The position numbers and the translations under genes were made by a program. The notes under the pieces are model-generated. The model saw only the letters and a list, made by a program, of their open reading frames with translations. It was not told the DNA's origin and ran no database searches. Shown piece after piece: positions 12,209 through 23,857 of a stretch of 64,000 nt of DNA. The DNA is from Ilex aquifolium (taxonomy: Eukaryota; Streptophyta; Magnoliopsida; Aquifoliales; Aquifoliaceae), in assembly GCA_951799425.1 (NCBI GenBank), contig OX637397.1:7245001-7309000 (forward strand), written 5' to 3'. Numbering within the stretch: position 1 is the stretch's first letter; every line of letters begins with the position of its first letter.

Positions 12209-13763
12209 AATGTCTCTTCTTTCATATTGCCCCCATAGTTATTATATTTCTTATATTGTACTCATTATTATGATTATTAATTTCACACTATCCCCCAACT
12301 ATTATATTTTTCAAAGTGTACCACCAATTAGGATTATTAACTTCACATTATCCCAGTATTTTATTTTGTGTCGAAAATTTTTTTGCACTCACCAAAAGAT
12401 GAGAATGAAATTTATTGACTAATAGTACCAGTAATGGTTAATTGCATCACACAATCTTTGAGGAAATTAAATGGAGATTAAACAAAACTTAGTACAACAA
12501 AAATATCATAAAAAGCTAACCACAAAACGACATCATATCACCTTATGTTTTTAGTTATAGTGCTCCCTTATAAGGTCACAATTATTAATACAACGAAAAT
12601 ATCGAAAAAACCAACAACAAAACCACAGCAAATCTACTTATTATGTCTTAGTTCAAGTTCTAACTCCATTGTAAGCTCTCCATTCTACTCACCTCTTACT
12701 TATTGTGGCACATCAGCAGCTGCTCCTAGGATATAGCATATAACTTTGAATTACAAGAAGAACATTAACGAACCAGCCTGCAGAGCAAATAACAATAATT
12801 ATCAAAATATAATGCAACTGAATTATCAAAGAAAGAAAATAAGGAAGTAAATTAAGAAGCAATATACAGTTGAAATGAAATTTTAATTAAACGATAAAAC
12901 TATGTGCACCAAATTATCTACAACCGTTGTTGGATCAATGATGGAACTTACTGATCTGATAGTTACAGATGATTTATTACACATTTTGGTGGACACTTTT
13001 GGTATGCATAGCATTGCTTTTAATTAAAAGAGTGATTCAGTGTACGAGGATCCTGCTATTGCGTCACTTCAATCCCAACAAAACCAAGAGTTCAAAAATA
13101 ATGAGTGAGTTATGTAGTGTTTAAGGATATCTTTAATCCAATAAACTAGTTATTTCATCAACATCTTCTTCTATAAGAAATTATACTTATGGTTGTATAT
13201 CTAATTGCCCCTTGGAGTAATAAAAGTGCAGGCCTAACAATCATAGACTTGTGACTTGGAATAACCATTTTGTACAAGTATTTTTCAAAAGATCATTTCA
13301 AGACCACTATAGAGTACTATAACTCCGAGTCAAATTAAAACAATCATGCTTGTGATTGAATGGGTCATTGCCACTTGGGAGTGCCAAGTGTTGGGGGTAA
13401 CAATCACATGGTGTGAGTCCCAGACACCGTTTTGTGCAAATATTTTTTTAAAATTAGTCTACCCTGACATCCTCAATTATAGGGGCCAAAATGAGTAACC
13501 TGTTTGACTCTTTAACTCTATCTAATAATCGTAACTTGTAAATTACATATTACACTTTCGCTTGACTCTAAGTGTGTGACTAATAACAGATTAAATTTCA
13601 AGTGCAATTATATCATACGAACTATGATATAGTGAGGTATGTACTCTTTTTCCTCCCAACACTAAAGAGTAGCGAGAACTAAACTGAATCATCACCACCA
13701 TCTTTTTTAGCCCATCTTTATATTTTTCATCGATAAAAGATTAATACATTACCTTTTCATTCG
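12209..13763. other. Non-coding stretch downstream of RING-CH copy B
   Basis: No gene is visible. The segment around 12430-12540, with 'catcacacaatc' and 'accacaaaacgaca', loosely resembles 1470-1580 downstream of copy A. This suggests the duplicated block extends beyond the last exon. The rest is AT-rich with no recognised element. Confidence 0.4.
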
Positions 13764-15079
13764 TCATCCAAAACAATGTTTCTTGCTTTTTCGCTTCTCT
13801 ATCTTCGTAGAGAAGGGAAGTCGAAGCAAAGTTACTGGTATTGTTTCAACCTCTTGGTCACAGACTTCACACATGTTATTTCCTAGCTCATTGAAGTGGT
13901 GAGATGCGCATTTGTCATGGACAAGACCAGTTTTGCAACTGCATTTTGTCTTGAGAACATTTTCTTCTGCAAATTTGTCGAAGCAAAATTTGCAAACTGC
14001 TAGTTCTTCAGGAATCTCTTCATCATCTTTTTCTAGAGAAAAAGAACAAGGTTATAATGGAAATAACAAGGACAAAAGAAAAACAAATGCTTACATATAA
14101 ATAGATAATAGGATTATATATAGACGGCTTTCATTTGTTTGTTTATAATCTAAAATTTCAATAGAACTGCAATAGTAAATCATGACAAATTTTGTCGCCC
14201 TACAATAAAAAAGTAAATGACCAGGGATAAAATTTGTTCGCCCTAAAATTTCATTTGGCTTTTTTTTTTTTTCCCTCTAGAGAGAGGTAAGCTAACCTCT
14301 GAATAAAATACACTTTTAAGAAAATGTTGTGCACTAAATTTGTACACCAAATAATGTGGCAACATCTCAATTATTGAATGTTTATTCAAGTTATTGGGAA
14401 CCGTTAATCCAACAACGCACATTGATTTGATATAGAAAATTTGGTATAAATTTTAGCGAGTGTTGCATTATTGACTTTTGCGTACACAAGTATACCATCC
14501 ATATACTAAGATGCATATAAATCGTTTTTGCATAATTATAATTATGCTCTTTTTTTTTTGACAAATTTATTTTTATTAAAAATATTCTCAAGAAAAAAAA
14601 TTACAACATGGTACATTAGTTATGCAAAATATTGGTACTTGAGATTTATCATTGAAAGCTTAAAAGTGGAACCTCTAAAAGTTGTCTTAAGCTAGTGGGA
14701 TTTTCTACGGTACCTAATTCGTTACGATACTGATAGTTATAACGCAAATGGTTCAATGTTACTGCTCAATATGGTTCAAAGTCGGAATGGATTGTTACAA
14801 AAAAGATTGGAATCGATCCCAAAAACTCCAAAAATATTAGTATCATCCTCAACTTTTTAAGATCAATCTTGATCGATTCATCTGAGTCGTAAGTTGATCC
14901 CAATGAATAATAATTTTGGATGCTGACACAAAAGAATGATTTTTCAATACTTTAGAACTCTCCCTAAGCTATAATAGCAATAAGAATAAGCAAGTTGAAT
15001 GATGGATTCAGTACCTACCTTTAGGTTTCTTCTCACCCCCAGAAGCTCTTGGTCTAATGATGACAATATTTCCACTAAC
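13764..15079 (-). CDS. RING-CH (RINGv) zinc-finger protein, 3' exons of copy B
   Basis: Two exons fit together in phase. Exon 2 (15079-15019, 61 nt) lies between a TATACAG acceptor and a GTAGGT donor and encodes VSGNIVIIRPRASGGEKKPK. Exon 3 (14032-13764) follows a TCTCTAG acceptor and ends at TGA. It encodes an acidic linker and then the finger: CKFC, CSC, VHDKC and CEVC, giving cysteine/histidine order C-C-C-C-H-C-C-C, followed by QEV...PVTLLRL, which is typical of plant RINGv proteins. Such proteins are usually E3 ubiquitin ligases, often membrane-linked; that role is inferred from the family. The CSC-to-H spacing is two residues shorter than the usual plant pattern as I remember it. The protein stops soon after the finger with a basic KRKSKKHCFG tail and no membrane segment. 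A phase-0 first exon is not adjacent: candidates lie beyond the Tat-like insertion at 32277-33624. Confidence 0.65.
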
Positions 15080-15362
15080 CTGTATAAAATCTAACAAGGA
15101 TTTAACTTATGTATAGTTTGATAACATTTTTTTAAGTATTTTTGTTTGAGTAAGAAAAACAATTTCATCAAAATACATGATTACTATTTTGCAAAAATAA
15201 TTATAGCAGAAATATGAAAAGATGAAATTATAAATAAAAAAACTAGTGTGATGGTCGGAATAGAACTAATTGATGATTAAAATGATAACTGACTAAGATG
15301 ATTGAAAAAAAATGATAATTTAGTAAATAAGTTTTAAACTACACATTTCATAAATAAGTTTC

Positions 15363-16067
15363 TGATGATACCTAGAATAAAACGGACACGTGCTCTGTAA
15401 GTGAGCTCAGCTCGGGAGCTCAGGCAGGATAAGCTGAGCTCCCCTAGCCATGGGCAGAGCTCATCCAGTCAGCGCTAAGAGCTCCTAGTTGAAGGCGCGA
15501 GATGAGAAATGCTAAGGAGACAACGAGATGACAGCGGATACCCTTATAAAGGAAGTAGATCCAATCCAAGGCAGAAAACTCGTATTTAACCATGATCCCC
15601 TCCTAAAACTACGGAGAATCCCATAGAAGAAGGCAAGGATCTCTCCATCAGAAACCAGCCATAAGGAGTTTGGGTAACTCCGGAATTATGGAGGAAGATA
15701 GGGCACGGCCCCTTCAATATAGGAAGTAATTCCGTGTTAGAGGGAAGCATGAGGCCATAAAAGGAGGGGGTAAACCCCCATCGGAAAAGAGAGATCCGAA
15801 TACCATGGGTATTCTGCTGTAACAGAGTGAATTTCATTAATAAAGAACAGGGAGCAAGAGCCTCCATTAGAGAGTGGATTAGCCGAGCTCATTAGCCGGT
15901 GAACCACTATACTTCTGCTGCATGTCACACACTACACACCGACTGATTTAAGCATTCATCTATCAATTCACGAGCCTTGTAGCTCAGATTTCACACCAAG
16001 ACTTACACAGGTCGCAGATACCACACAATCCAGTCCCATAGCTCATACGTGTAGGTTTACACCATCA
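15363..16067 (+). repeat. 5' LTR of the Tat-like element
   Basis: A 705-bp direct repeat with TG...CA ends. A candidate TATA element (CCTTATAAAGG) lies at about 15542-15552, and AATAAAGAAC near 15838 could serve in polyadenylation. Reading both copies side by side showed no difference from 27164-27868. Confidence 0.95.
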
Positions 16068-16070
16068 GTT

Positions 16071-16089
16071 TGGCGCCGTCTGTGGGAAC
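16071..16089 (+). other. Primer binding site, Tat-like element
   Basis: TGGCGCCGTCTGTGGGAAC begins three bases after the 5' LTR. The leading TGG pairs with the CCA end of a tRNA, as usual for plant Ty3/gypsy elements. The tRNA species was not assigned. Confidence 0.85.
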
Positions 16090-16129
16090 GACTGTTCCTT
16101 TTACAAATAAGCTGATCCTTCAGTGACTG

Positions 16130-19100
16130 ATGGTAACAACGCGAAATATGAGCAGAAGTCAAACAAATCTACCACGAATGCAAGACCAGCAAGAAGCTAC
16201 CCACGCCAGACAACCCGGGAACATTCAGGAGGCGAATTCCCCCATTAATAACGAGTTGGAGTCCCTTCGCCTCGTCAACCAACGATTGCTAAAGGAAAAT
16301 GCTGAGCTATCAAAGCTCGTGCAACGCCCGCAGGAGGCACAACCGGCCCAAGAAGGCCAGAATGACCCCCCTTACAGAGAACGGCGACACTGGGACCCCA
16401 TCAGAGAGGTCGATGAAGGAGGAGAAAGCAGCCAGACCAGGGGGCACGTTCCTTATGTACCTCCTAGGGACGGCCATAACGACGAGGTGCAAAGTCAGAA
16501 CAATGGAGGTGATAGGGATGAATTTTTCCCTTATCCACCGGACAGGAAAGAGCAGCGCTGGGAGCAACGCTTCAAAGATATCCAACAGGAGCTCAGCCAC
16601 ATGAAGGAGGCGGTAAAGAGCAAGGCCCCGGTTACAATGGATGTCTTGGTACAGCAAACCGAGTCTCCATTCACCACCGGAGTGCTACATTTTCCACTCC
16701 CACCGAAGTTTAGAACGCCACAGATAGAGGTCTTTGACGGAACGAAAGATCCAGTGGATTATCTCAATACTTACAAGAACCAGATGGAGTTGCATGGATA
16801 TTAGGATCCTGTGCGCTGCAGAGCTTTTGCCATTACCTTGAAAGGCTCCGCCTTGAATTGGTTTCATAGGCTCCCACCAGCCTCGATCTCATCCTTTAAA
16901 AAGCTCTCCATAGCTTTCGTGTCCCACTTTATAGGAGCCCGGATATACAGAAAACCAAGCTACCACCTGTTGAACGTAAAGCAGGGCCCCCAAGAGAACC
17001 TGAGGTCTTATGTCCAAAGGTTTAATTCGGAGACATTGAAAGTAGACGTCCCAGACGAAAAATTTGCTATAACTGCTTTCATTGCTGGATTGGGAGTGCA
17101 GTCAAAGGATCTGATGTTCTCTATATCGAAGAACCCTCAGGCAAGCATGGCTGAGGTATTAGCCAAGGCAGAGAAATATATAAATGGCGAAGAGGCACTC
17201 CTTTCTAAAGTGGGAGGTACATCCTCACGAAAGGAAAAGGAGAAAGAAGAAAAGAGAAGGGACCGAAGTCCCAGGAAGGAGAAAGGGCGAGAAAGGTCCC
17301 CAAGGAGGGATAGAGACCGCTCACCCAAGAGAAGAGGAAATGTCAGAGATCGTCTAGGTCCCATGCAGCCTGAACTACAGCCCAGATACAGACCCCAGCG
17401 ATTTACCCCACTCACAGCAGCTGTGTCGCAAGTTTTGTATGAGGTCCAAAACGAGAAGTTCTTAAGGTGGCCCCCTCGGATGAAGGCAGATCCGGCCAAA
17501 AGAGACCCCACCAAGTACTGCGATTACCATAGAGATCATGGTCACCACACTGATGACTGCATTCAATTAAAGAAGGAGATCGAGTTTTTGATCCAACGAG
17601 GTCAGTTACGTCGTTTTGTAGCCAATGACAACCAGAACCGAGCTCTTCCACCTCCACCGCCACGACAGCAGGCACCCGCGCCGCACCAGCAGCCTCTAGG
17701 GGAGATCAGAGTAATATCAGGAGGATTCGCAGGAGGCGGAGAATCTAGCTCAGCCAGGAAAGCACACCTCCGCCGGATCAGAGCCGAAGAAGCTCTCGAA
17801 GTGCACGCTGTGTCCAAAGCACCACGCATAGATACAGCTATCACTTTTTCAGACGCTGATTTGGATGGATGCCAGTACCCTCATGATGACCCATTGGTGG
17901 TGCGAACAGTTGTGGCTAATAGAACTGTTCATCGTGTTCTAATCGATAATGGAAGCTCAGCGGATATCATTTTCGCACCTGCGTTTGATAAGATGGATAT
18001 AGGAAGGGAAAGACTTGAGCCAGTAAGCACTCACTTGCTAGGATTCTCCGGGGAAATGGTGCTTCCCCTAGGCTCAATCCAGCTCGTGCTCACCCTAGGG
18101 GACCCACCTTGCCAAGCCACTACCACCGTAAAGTTCCTAGTGGTCGATGCACCCTCTGCATACAACATCTTGCTTGGGAGGCCATCCCTTAATTCTATGA
18201 AGGCAATCCCATCTGCCTACCATTTAGTCGTGAAATTCCCTACAGACAATGGAATCGGAGTAGTCCGAGGAGACCAGCGGGTGGCAAGGGAATGCTACAT
18301 GGCTTCTGTGAAAAGGAAGGAGGTTGAGAACATCCAACTGGATGAACTCGACATGAGAGACGAAATGGAAACAAGACCAATGCCATCGGAAGAGCTGGAA
18401 CCCGTTCAGCTTTATGAAAAGCCAGAACACCTCGTTTATGTGGGTTCCAGACTAGACGCAGAGCTCAAAGGTCTCCTCATCCAGTTCCTAAAAAAGAATA
18501 TAGGAGTGTTTGCCTGGAAGCAAGAAGACATGGAAGGAATTGATCCCTTGGTTATTTCCCATAAGCTAAGCGTGAGCCCAACTTGCAAACCCATTAAACA
18601 GAAGAGGAGGAGCTTTGCCCCCGAAAGACAAAAGGCGATTAATGAGGAGGTTAGCAAGCTCCTCCATGCCAAGGCCATCAGGGAAGTTGACTACCCTACT
18701 TGGTTGGCAAATGTGGTTCTCGTCAAGAAAACTAATGGCAAATGGCGTTTGTGCATTGACTTCACCAACCTCAACCGAGCATGCCCCAAGGATAGCTTTC
18801 CCTTGCCTCGGATTGACCTAATAGTGGACGCCACAGCCGGGCACGAGCTCCTCAGCTTCATGGATGCCTTCTCAGGCAACAACCAAATCAGGATGGACCC
18901 CAGCGATCAAGAGAAGACCTCCTTCGTAACTGAACAAGGAACATACTGTTATCAAGTCATGCCCTTCGGGTTGAAGAATGCTGGAGCAACTTACCAACGC
19001 TTGGTGAACAGGATGTTCCAAAAGCAAATAGGAGCATCCATGGAAGTTTACATCGACGACATGTTAGTAAAGTCACTCAAAGCAGAGCTCCACATCGAGC

Positions 19101-21601
19101 ACTTAGCTGAATCCTTCCGAATCCTAAAGGAGTACAAAATGAAGCTCAACCCTGCGAAATGCGCATTCGGTGTCTCAGCGGGGAAGTTTTTGGGTTTCAT
19201 AGTTAGCAGCCGAGGAATTGAGGCTAACTCGGAAAAGGTCAGAGTGATGGTGGAGATGCAGTCACCATCCAATACAAGGGAGGTGCAACGCTTGACAGGC
19301 AGAATAGCCGCCTTGAGCCGTTTCGTGTCTAGATCAAGTGATAAATGCCAGCCGTTCTTTCAGACATTAAAAAAGGCGTTCCAGTGGGATGCCAAGTGTG
19401 AGGAAGCATTTAAAGCCCTGAAAGATTATATGAGCTCTCCTCCTGTACTGGTGAGCCCTTTAGAAGGGGAGATCCTAACTCTTTACCTGGCGGTTTCAGA
19501 CTTTTCGACAAGCGCAACACTGGTTAGGGAGCGAGACAGAGCTCAGCAACCAGTTTATTACTGTAGCAGAGCTCTGAGGGGGACAGAGGAGAGATATCCG
19601 AAGATGGAGAAGCTCGTCTTGGCGTTGGTGACAACAGCCAGAAGGCTCAGGCCCTACTTCCAGGCTCATACCATCGAGGTCCCAACAGACCAGCCGATGA
19701 AGCAAGTACTGCATAAGCCAGAGTCCTCGGGAAGGTTAGTTAAATGGGCCGTAGAGCTCAGTGAGTTCGACATTAGATACAAGCCAAGAACTGCCATCAA
19801 AGGACAAATTTTGGCGGATTTCATTGCTGAGTTCACAGCAGCAGCGCCTATGGAGACCACAGATTTGATACCAGATCTCCCTGTCTGGAAACTCTCAGTA
19901 GATGGAGCCGCCAATGCTCAGGGAAGCGGTGCAGGAATGATCTTGACCTCCCCAGAAGGAATAGATGTGGAGTATGCCCTTAGATTTGGGTTCAAAGCTT
20001 CAAATAATGAGGCAGAATATGAAGCTGTCATCGCCGGGCTCAATCTTGCCCATTCTATGGAAGCGGAGCAGCTGGAGATCTGCAGTGATTCTCAACTGGT
20101 GGTAAAACAGATAGAAGAGGCCTACGAAGCAAGAGGCGAAAAGATGGTCCTTTACCTAAAAAAGGTACGAGAAATAATGAAAAAATTTGTGCAGGTTAAG
20201 TTCAGACATGTGCCCAGAGCAGAGAATTCTCGAGCAGACGCGTTGGCAAGATTAGCAACTGCCTCGCAAGAAGACTTGGATAGACTAATACCAGTGGAAC
20301 ACCTCCCAGAGCCTTCAGTGAGTATCGAAGAAGAGGACATGCTATCAGTCGAGGCTCAGCCGAGCTGGATGGACCCCATCATTGGGTACCTGCAGAATGG
20401 GGCTTTGACAAGTGATGCTAAAGAGGCATCCAAGCTGAGGACCAGATCAGCCAGATTTTCATTGCTACAAGGAAGTCTGTATAAACGTGGATTCTCAACG
20501 CCTCTCCTTAAATGCGTAGGAGATGAGGATGCCAACTACATACTCAGAGAGGTACATGAAGGAATATGTGGCAATCACATAGGAGCTCGGGCCTTGGCAG
20601 GAAAAGTGCTGAGACAAGGGTATTATTGGCCCACCATGCTCAAAAATGCCACCGAGCTAGTAAGGAAATGCAAGATTTGTCAGGAGCATGCCAATGTGTC
20701 CCACTGTCCTCCCGAGCCCCTAAGCTCGGTGGTAAGCCCATGGCCTTTCCAACAGTGGGGTTTGGACATTCTGGGACCCCTTCCCACCGGTGTAGGGCAG
20801 TGCAAGTTTGCTATCGTAGGAGTGGACTACTTCACCAAATGGGCAGAGGTCGAACCTTTAGCAACCATCACAGAGCAAAAAGTTCAGAACTTCATTTGGA
20901 AGTCAATAATTTGCAGGTTTGGAGTTCCCAGAGCATTCGTGTCTGACAACGGAAAGCAGTTCGATAACTCCAAATTTAAAAGCTTTTGTGCAGAGCTCGG
21001 GATCAAGAACTACTTCTCAGCCCCTGCACATCCTCAGTCCAATGGGCAGGCGGAGGTCACAATCAGAACCATAAAGTCAGCTTTGAAGACCAAACTAGAA
21101 AACCTGAAAGGCAAATGGGTGGAATACGTCCCTGAGGTATTGTGGGCCTACAGGACCACTGTCAGATCTGCAACTCAGGAAACCCCCTTTGCTTTGACCT
21201 TTGGAACCGAGGCAGTAGCCCCTGTGGAGATAGGGCTCCAATCACCAAGGGTGGAATTTGCAGATGCCGAGCACAATGATGAGTCCCTCCTGTTAAACCT
21301 CGATCTCTTGGATGAAAAAAGGGATAGAGCTCTGCATCGTATCCGCATTTACCAAAGGAAAACGGCAAGGTATTACGACAGGAAGGTAAGGCACCGAAGC
21401 TTCAAGGCTGGAGACTTGGTACTTAGGAGGCTTCTGCTTGCAAGAAAGGATCCCACGCATGGAAAATTGGGGCCCAACTGGGAAGGGCCCTATATCGTGT
21501 CAAGGATAATCCGACCGGGGAATTATGAATTGCAAACAGAGGAGGGAAAGGTCCTACCTCACTCGTGGAATGCCGAGCACCTTAAGAAGTTTTTTCAGTA
21601 A
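16130..21601 (+). CDS. Gag-pol polyprotein of the Tat-like element, one in-frame TAG
   Basis: This is a single reading frame from ATG 16130 to 21601, broken only by TAG at 16802-16804. Gag contains a Retrotrans_gag-type domain (CRAFAITLKG...WF, just after the stop), an arginine/serine-rich basic stretch and a knuckle spaced C-X2-H-X4-H-X4-C at about 17519-17560. Pol follows in order: aspartic protease (LIDNGSSADIIF, about 17940), reverse transcriptase with YIDD (about 19049), a first RNase H, a second archaeal-type RNase H (VDGAAN, NNEAEYEA, CSDSQ, NSRADALA), and integrase with an H-H-C-C finger, catalytic D (GLDILG), D (VSDNGKQF) and E (NGQAEV), plus a GPY-like C-terminus without a chromodomain. 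All catalytic residues checked are present. The stop falls inside gag, where a glutamine codon CAG altered to TAG by cytosine deamination in a CHG context would fit. Programmed readthrough is possible but unproven. Confidence 0.93.
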
Positions 21602-21708
21602 GTGTCATTTGTAATAGAGTTATTTTCAAATAAGAATGAGCAAGTTTTTTTATTCATACTTCCCTGGCTCCTAAAGTAATGGCATGGGCTCTTCAGCCCG
21701 TCAATACA
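21602..21708. other. Spacer after pol
   Basis: A short non-coding spacer between the gag-pol stop and the hairpin satellite. Nothing else is visible. Confidence 0.5.
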
Positions 21709-22195
21709 CGATGAGCTCTTCAGCTCATAAGCAAGTGATAAGCTTCAAAGCTTATATATGCCCGATGAGCTCTTCAGCTCATAAGCAAATGATAAGCTTC
21801 AAAGCTTATATATGCCCGATGAGCTCTTCAGCTCATAAATATACGATAAGCTTCAAAGCTTATAAATGACAGATGAGCTCTTCAGCTCATAAAAACACGA
21901 TAAGCTTCAAGGCTTATAAATGAAAGATGAGCTCTTCAGCTCATAAATATACGGTAAGCTTCAAGGCTTATAAATGAAAGATGAGCTCTTCAGCTCATAA
22001 ATATACGATAAGTTTCAAAGCTTATAAATGAAAGATGAGCTCTTCAGCTCATAATTACAGGATAAGCCTCAAAGCTTAAAAATAAGATGAGCTCTTCAGC
22101 TCATAAACAAACGATGAGCTTCAAAGCTTATAAACACAAGATGAGCTCTTCGGCTCAAACGAACGACAAGCTTCCAAGCTTATAAAAAGCAAGAT
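21709..22195 (+). repeat. Tandem 54-bp repeat of paired hairpins
   Basis: About nine units recur every 51-54 bp (starts near 21710, 21765, 21819, 21873, 21927, 21981, 22035, 22086 and 22140). Each unit holds two short palindromes: ATGAGCT-CTTC-AGCTCAT and ATAAGCT-TCAA-AGCTTAT. Each can form a 7-bp stem with a 4-nt loop. Sequence changes between units often keep pairing, for example AAGGCTTAT replacing AAAGCTTAT, which gives a G-U pair. The tract is non-coding. Confidence 0.9.
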
Positions 22196-22240
22196 GAGTC
22201 CTACAGCTCCTCAGCTCATGCAAGCTTCGAGGCTCATAAA

Positions 22241-22396
22241 ATTCAAGGCTGAGCTCTTCTTGGAGACACCAACAGTCAAATTCAAGGCTGACCTCTTCTT
22301 GGAGACACCAACAGTCAAATTCAAGGCTGAGCTCTTCTTGGAGACACCAACAGTCAAATTCAAGGCTGAACTCTTCTTGGAGACACCAATGGTCGT
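22241..22396 (+). repeat. Four tandem copies of a 39-bp repeat
   Basis: ATTCAAGGCT recurs at 22241, 22280, 22319 and 22358, and each unit contains CTCTTCTTGGAGACACCAA. The 39-bp period is a multiple of three, so it creates periodic but spurious open frames on both strands. Confidence 0.92.
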
Positions 22397-22492
22397 CCCC
22401 CCACGACCAGTGATCCTTGTGCACTGCCTACACACGCGAAGACCTCGAACGGTCCAGAACGACAGAGAACGCCAACGAAGTCGGCTGGTGAC

Positions 22493-22815
22493 TAAGGTCA
22501 GTGCAAACATGATCTTCTGTTTTCCATCGATGTTCCCCGTCAGATCTCTGGAACTAGTGAGGAGCTAAGGTCAGTACAAACATGATCTTCTGTTTTCCAT
22601 CGATCCTCGTGGTTCGACCTAGGGAGTCAGTGAAAGACCAAGGTCAGAGCAGACATGATTTTCTGTTTTTCATCTACGTTCGTGTTTCAAACGAGAAGAG
22701 TAAGCTGCAATAACCTAACAGAATTCGAGATGAGCTCCTCAGCTCACAAAGAATCACGCATAAAAAAAAAAACAAGGTCAGTGCGAATATGATCTTCTGT
22801 TTTCCACCCACGATC
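22493..22815 (+). repeat. Four dispersed copies of an AAGGTCAG...TTCTGTTTTYCA box
   Basis: Copies of roughly 40 bp start near 22494, 22569, 22639 and 22774, each reading AAGGTCAG...ATGAT(C/T)TTCTGTTTTYCA. They are separated by 70-135 bp of unrelated sequence. They may be conserved control or packaging sequence in the spacer, but the function is unknown. Confidence 0.75.
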
Positions 22816-22987
22816 GTGTTTTGAGCACAAAGAATGTGCTAAACTAACTCAACAGAATTGCACATTCAAGAAACGAAAGATGTGGTATTCGGAGTATTCA
22901 GGAATACAAACATCCAGAAAAATATGAAGAAAGTCACAGTTTGATATCATTCAAGGAAATAAAGGAAATACAAGAAAGAAGAAGTTT

Positions 22988-23106
22988 CTAATCCTTCCTG
23001 AGCTGGGACTTCAGCTCGGCCACCTCCTCCTTCAAGCGAGTATTCTCCTCCTTCAGCTCATCTCTTTCTTGCTCAGCCTTATGAAGGGACTCAAGAAGTT
23101 TTTGGC
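22988..23106 (-). CDS. Possible coiled-coil exon, antisense in the Tat-like element
   Basis: On the minus strand a CCCCGCAG acceptor is followed by about 38 codons with heptad-like spacing (LLESLHKAEQERDELKEEN... and onward) ending at a stop at 22988. The charged, leucine-spaced composition matches the coiled coil in the antisense gene upstream. It could be an alternative last exon of that gene or a degenerate duplicate. No donor that pairs with it was identified. Confidence 0.3.
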
Positions 23107-23857
23107 CTGCGGGGGTAAGCAAGATGTGGGGAAAAGAGAGGTGAAACGTAGAAGAAGGTCTTCTATTCTTAGAGAAATGGAGCAACGAAATTTATTATCT
23201 GTTCCAGAAAAGGGTCCGTCAAAAGAGCCATGAAGCTCAGAAATAAACTTTAAGATCAGACAACAGAGCCAAGCAGCTCAGAAAGCGCTCTTCAGTTCAT
23301 ACAAAAAAGATAAAGAGCTCAGTAAGAGCTTTTAGGTGCAAAAGAAGAGCCGTCTTAGCTCAGCAAGAATTCATAGGCTCACAAGCACGAGCTATGCAAC
23401 TCTGAAGGAGCACGCCAGTTCAGAATATAGAGCTGAGCAGCTCAGAACGAAGAAGAATAAGGAGTGGATCCCTAGGGTACCAACCACCGAGCTTAAAAGG
23501 CTCAGGAGAAGCAGTTGAACATAACACCAAGTCCCCTGTACTCTTCAAATCTAGTAAGTTTGCTTCAAGAAGTGCACAGCACCCCTCAAAGCAAAAGGGG
23601 GCAAGGGGAGTATACAAACTTGTATATACAAATCAAGTCAGATAAGTAAACAGTCGCGGTTCGAGATCAAAATCCAAAGATACATATGTGCTGAAATTGA
23701 AAGATATATATATATGTGCTGAGCCAACAAAAGAAAAACAAGATGAAGATCACAAAGTAGCACGAGGTCCTAGCCCAAGTCAGGGGTACATAAAAAAAAT
23801 CCTTAAGTCAGGGGTACATAAAAAAATCCTTTACAAAGAAATTACAATTAGGAAGAT
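23107..23857. other. Non-coding spacer in the Tat-like element
   Basis: This stretch is rich in AGCTC motifs similar to the hairpin satellite and includes two adjacent copies of a 'gtcaggggtacataaaaaa' repeat near 23780-23830. No gene is supported. Confidence 0.5.

Noticed and set aside
15586-15928. Minus-strand 93- and 63-codon frames in both Tat-like LTRs
   Set aside because: They recur only because the LTRs are identical, and the encoded text has no recognisable domain.
16310-21368. Several minus-strand reading frames of 60-125 codons opposite gag-pol
   Set aside because: They lie wholly within the strongly supported gag-pol coding sequence and show no domain or initiation context.
21709-22195. 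Regular repeats resembling a CRISPR array
   Set aside because: The whole unit is repeated, including the would-be spacers, and the tract lies inside a plant retrotransposon.
22155-22568. Open frames on both strands across the 39-bp repeats
   Set aside because: The repeat period is a multiple of three, so open frames arise automatically.
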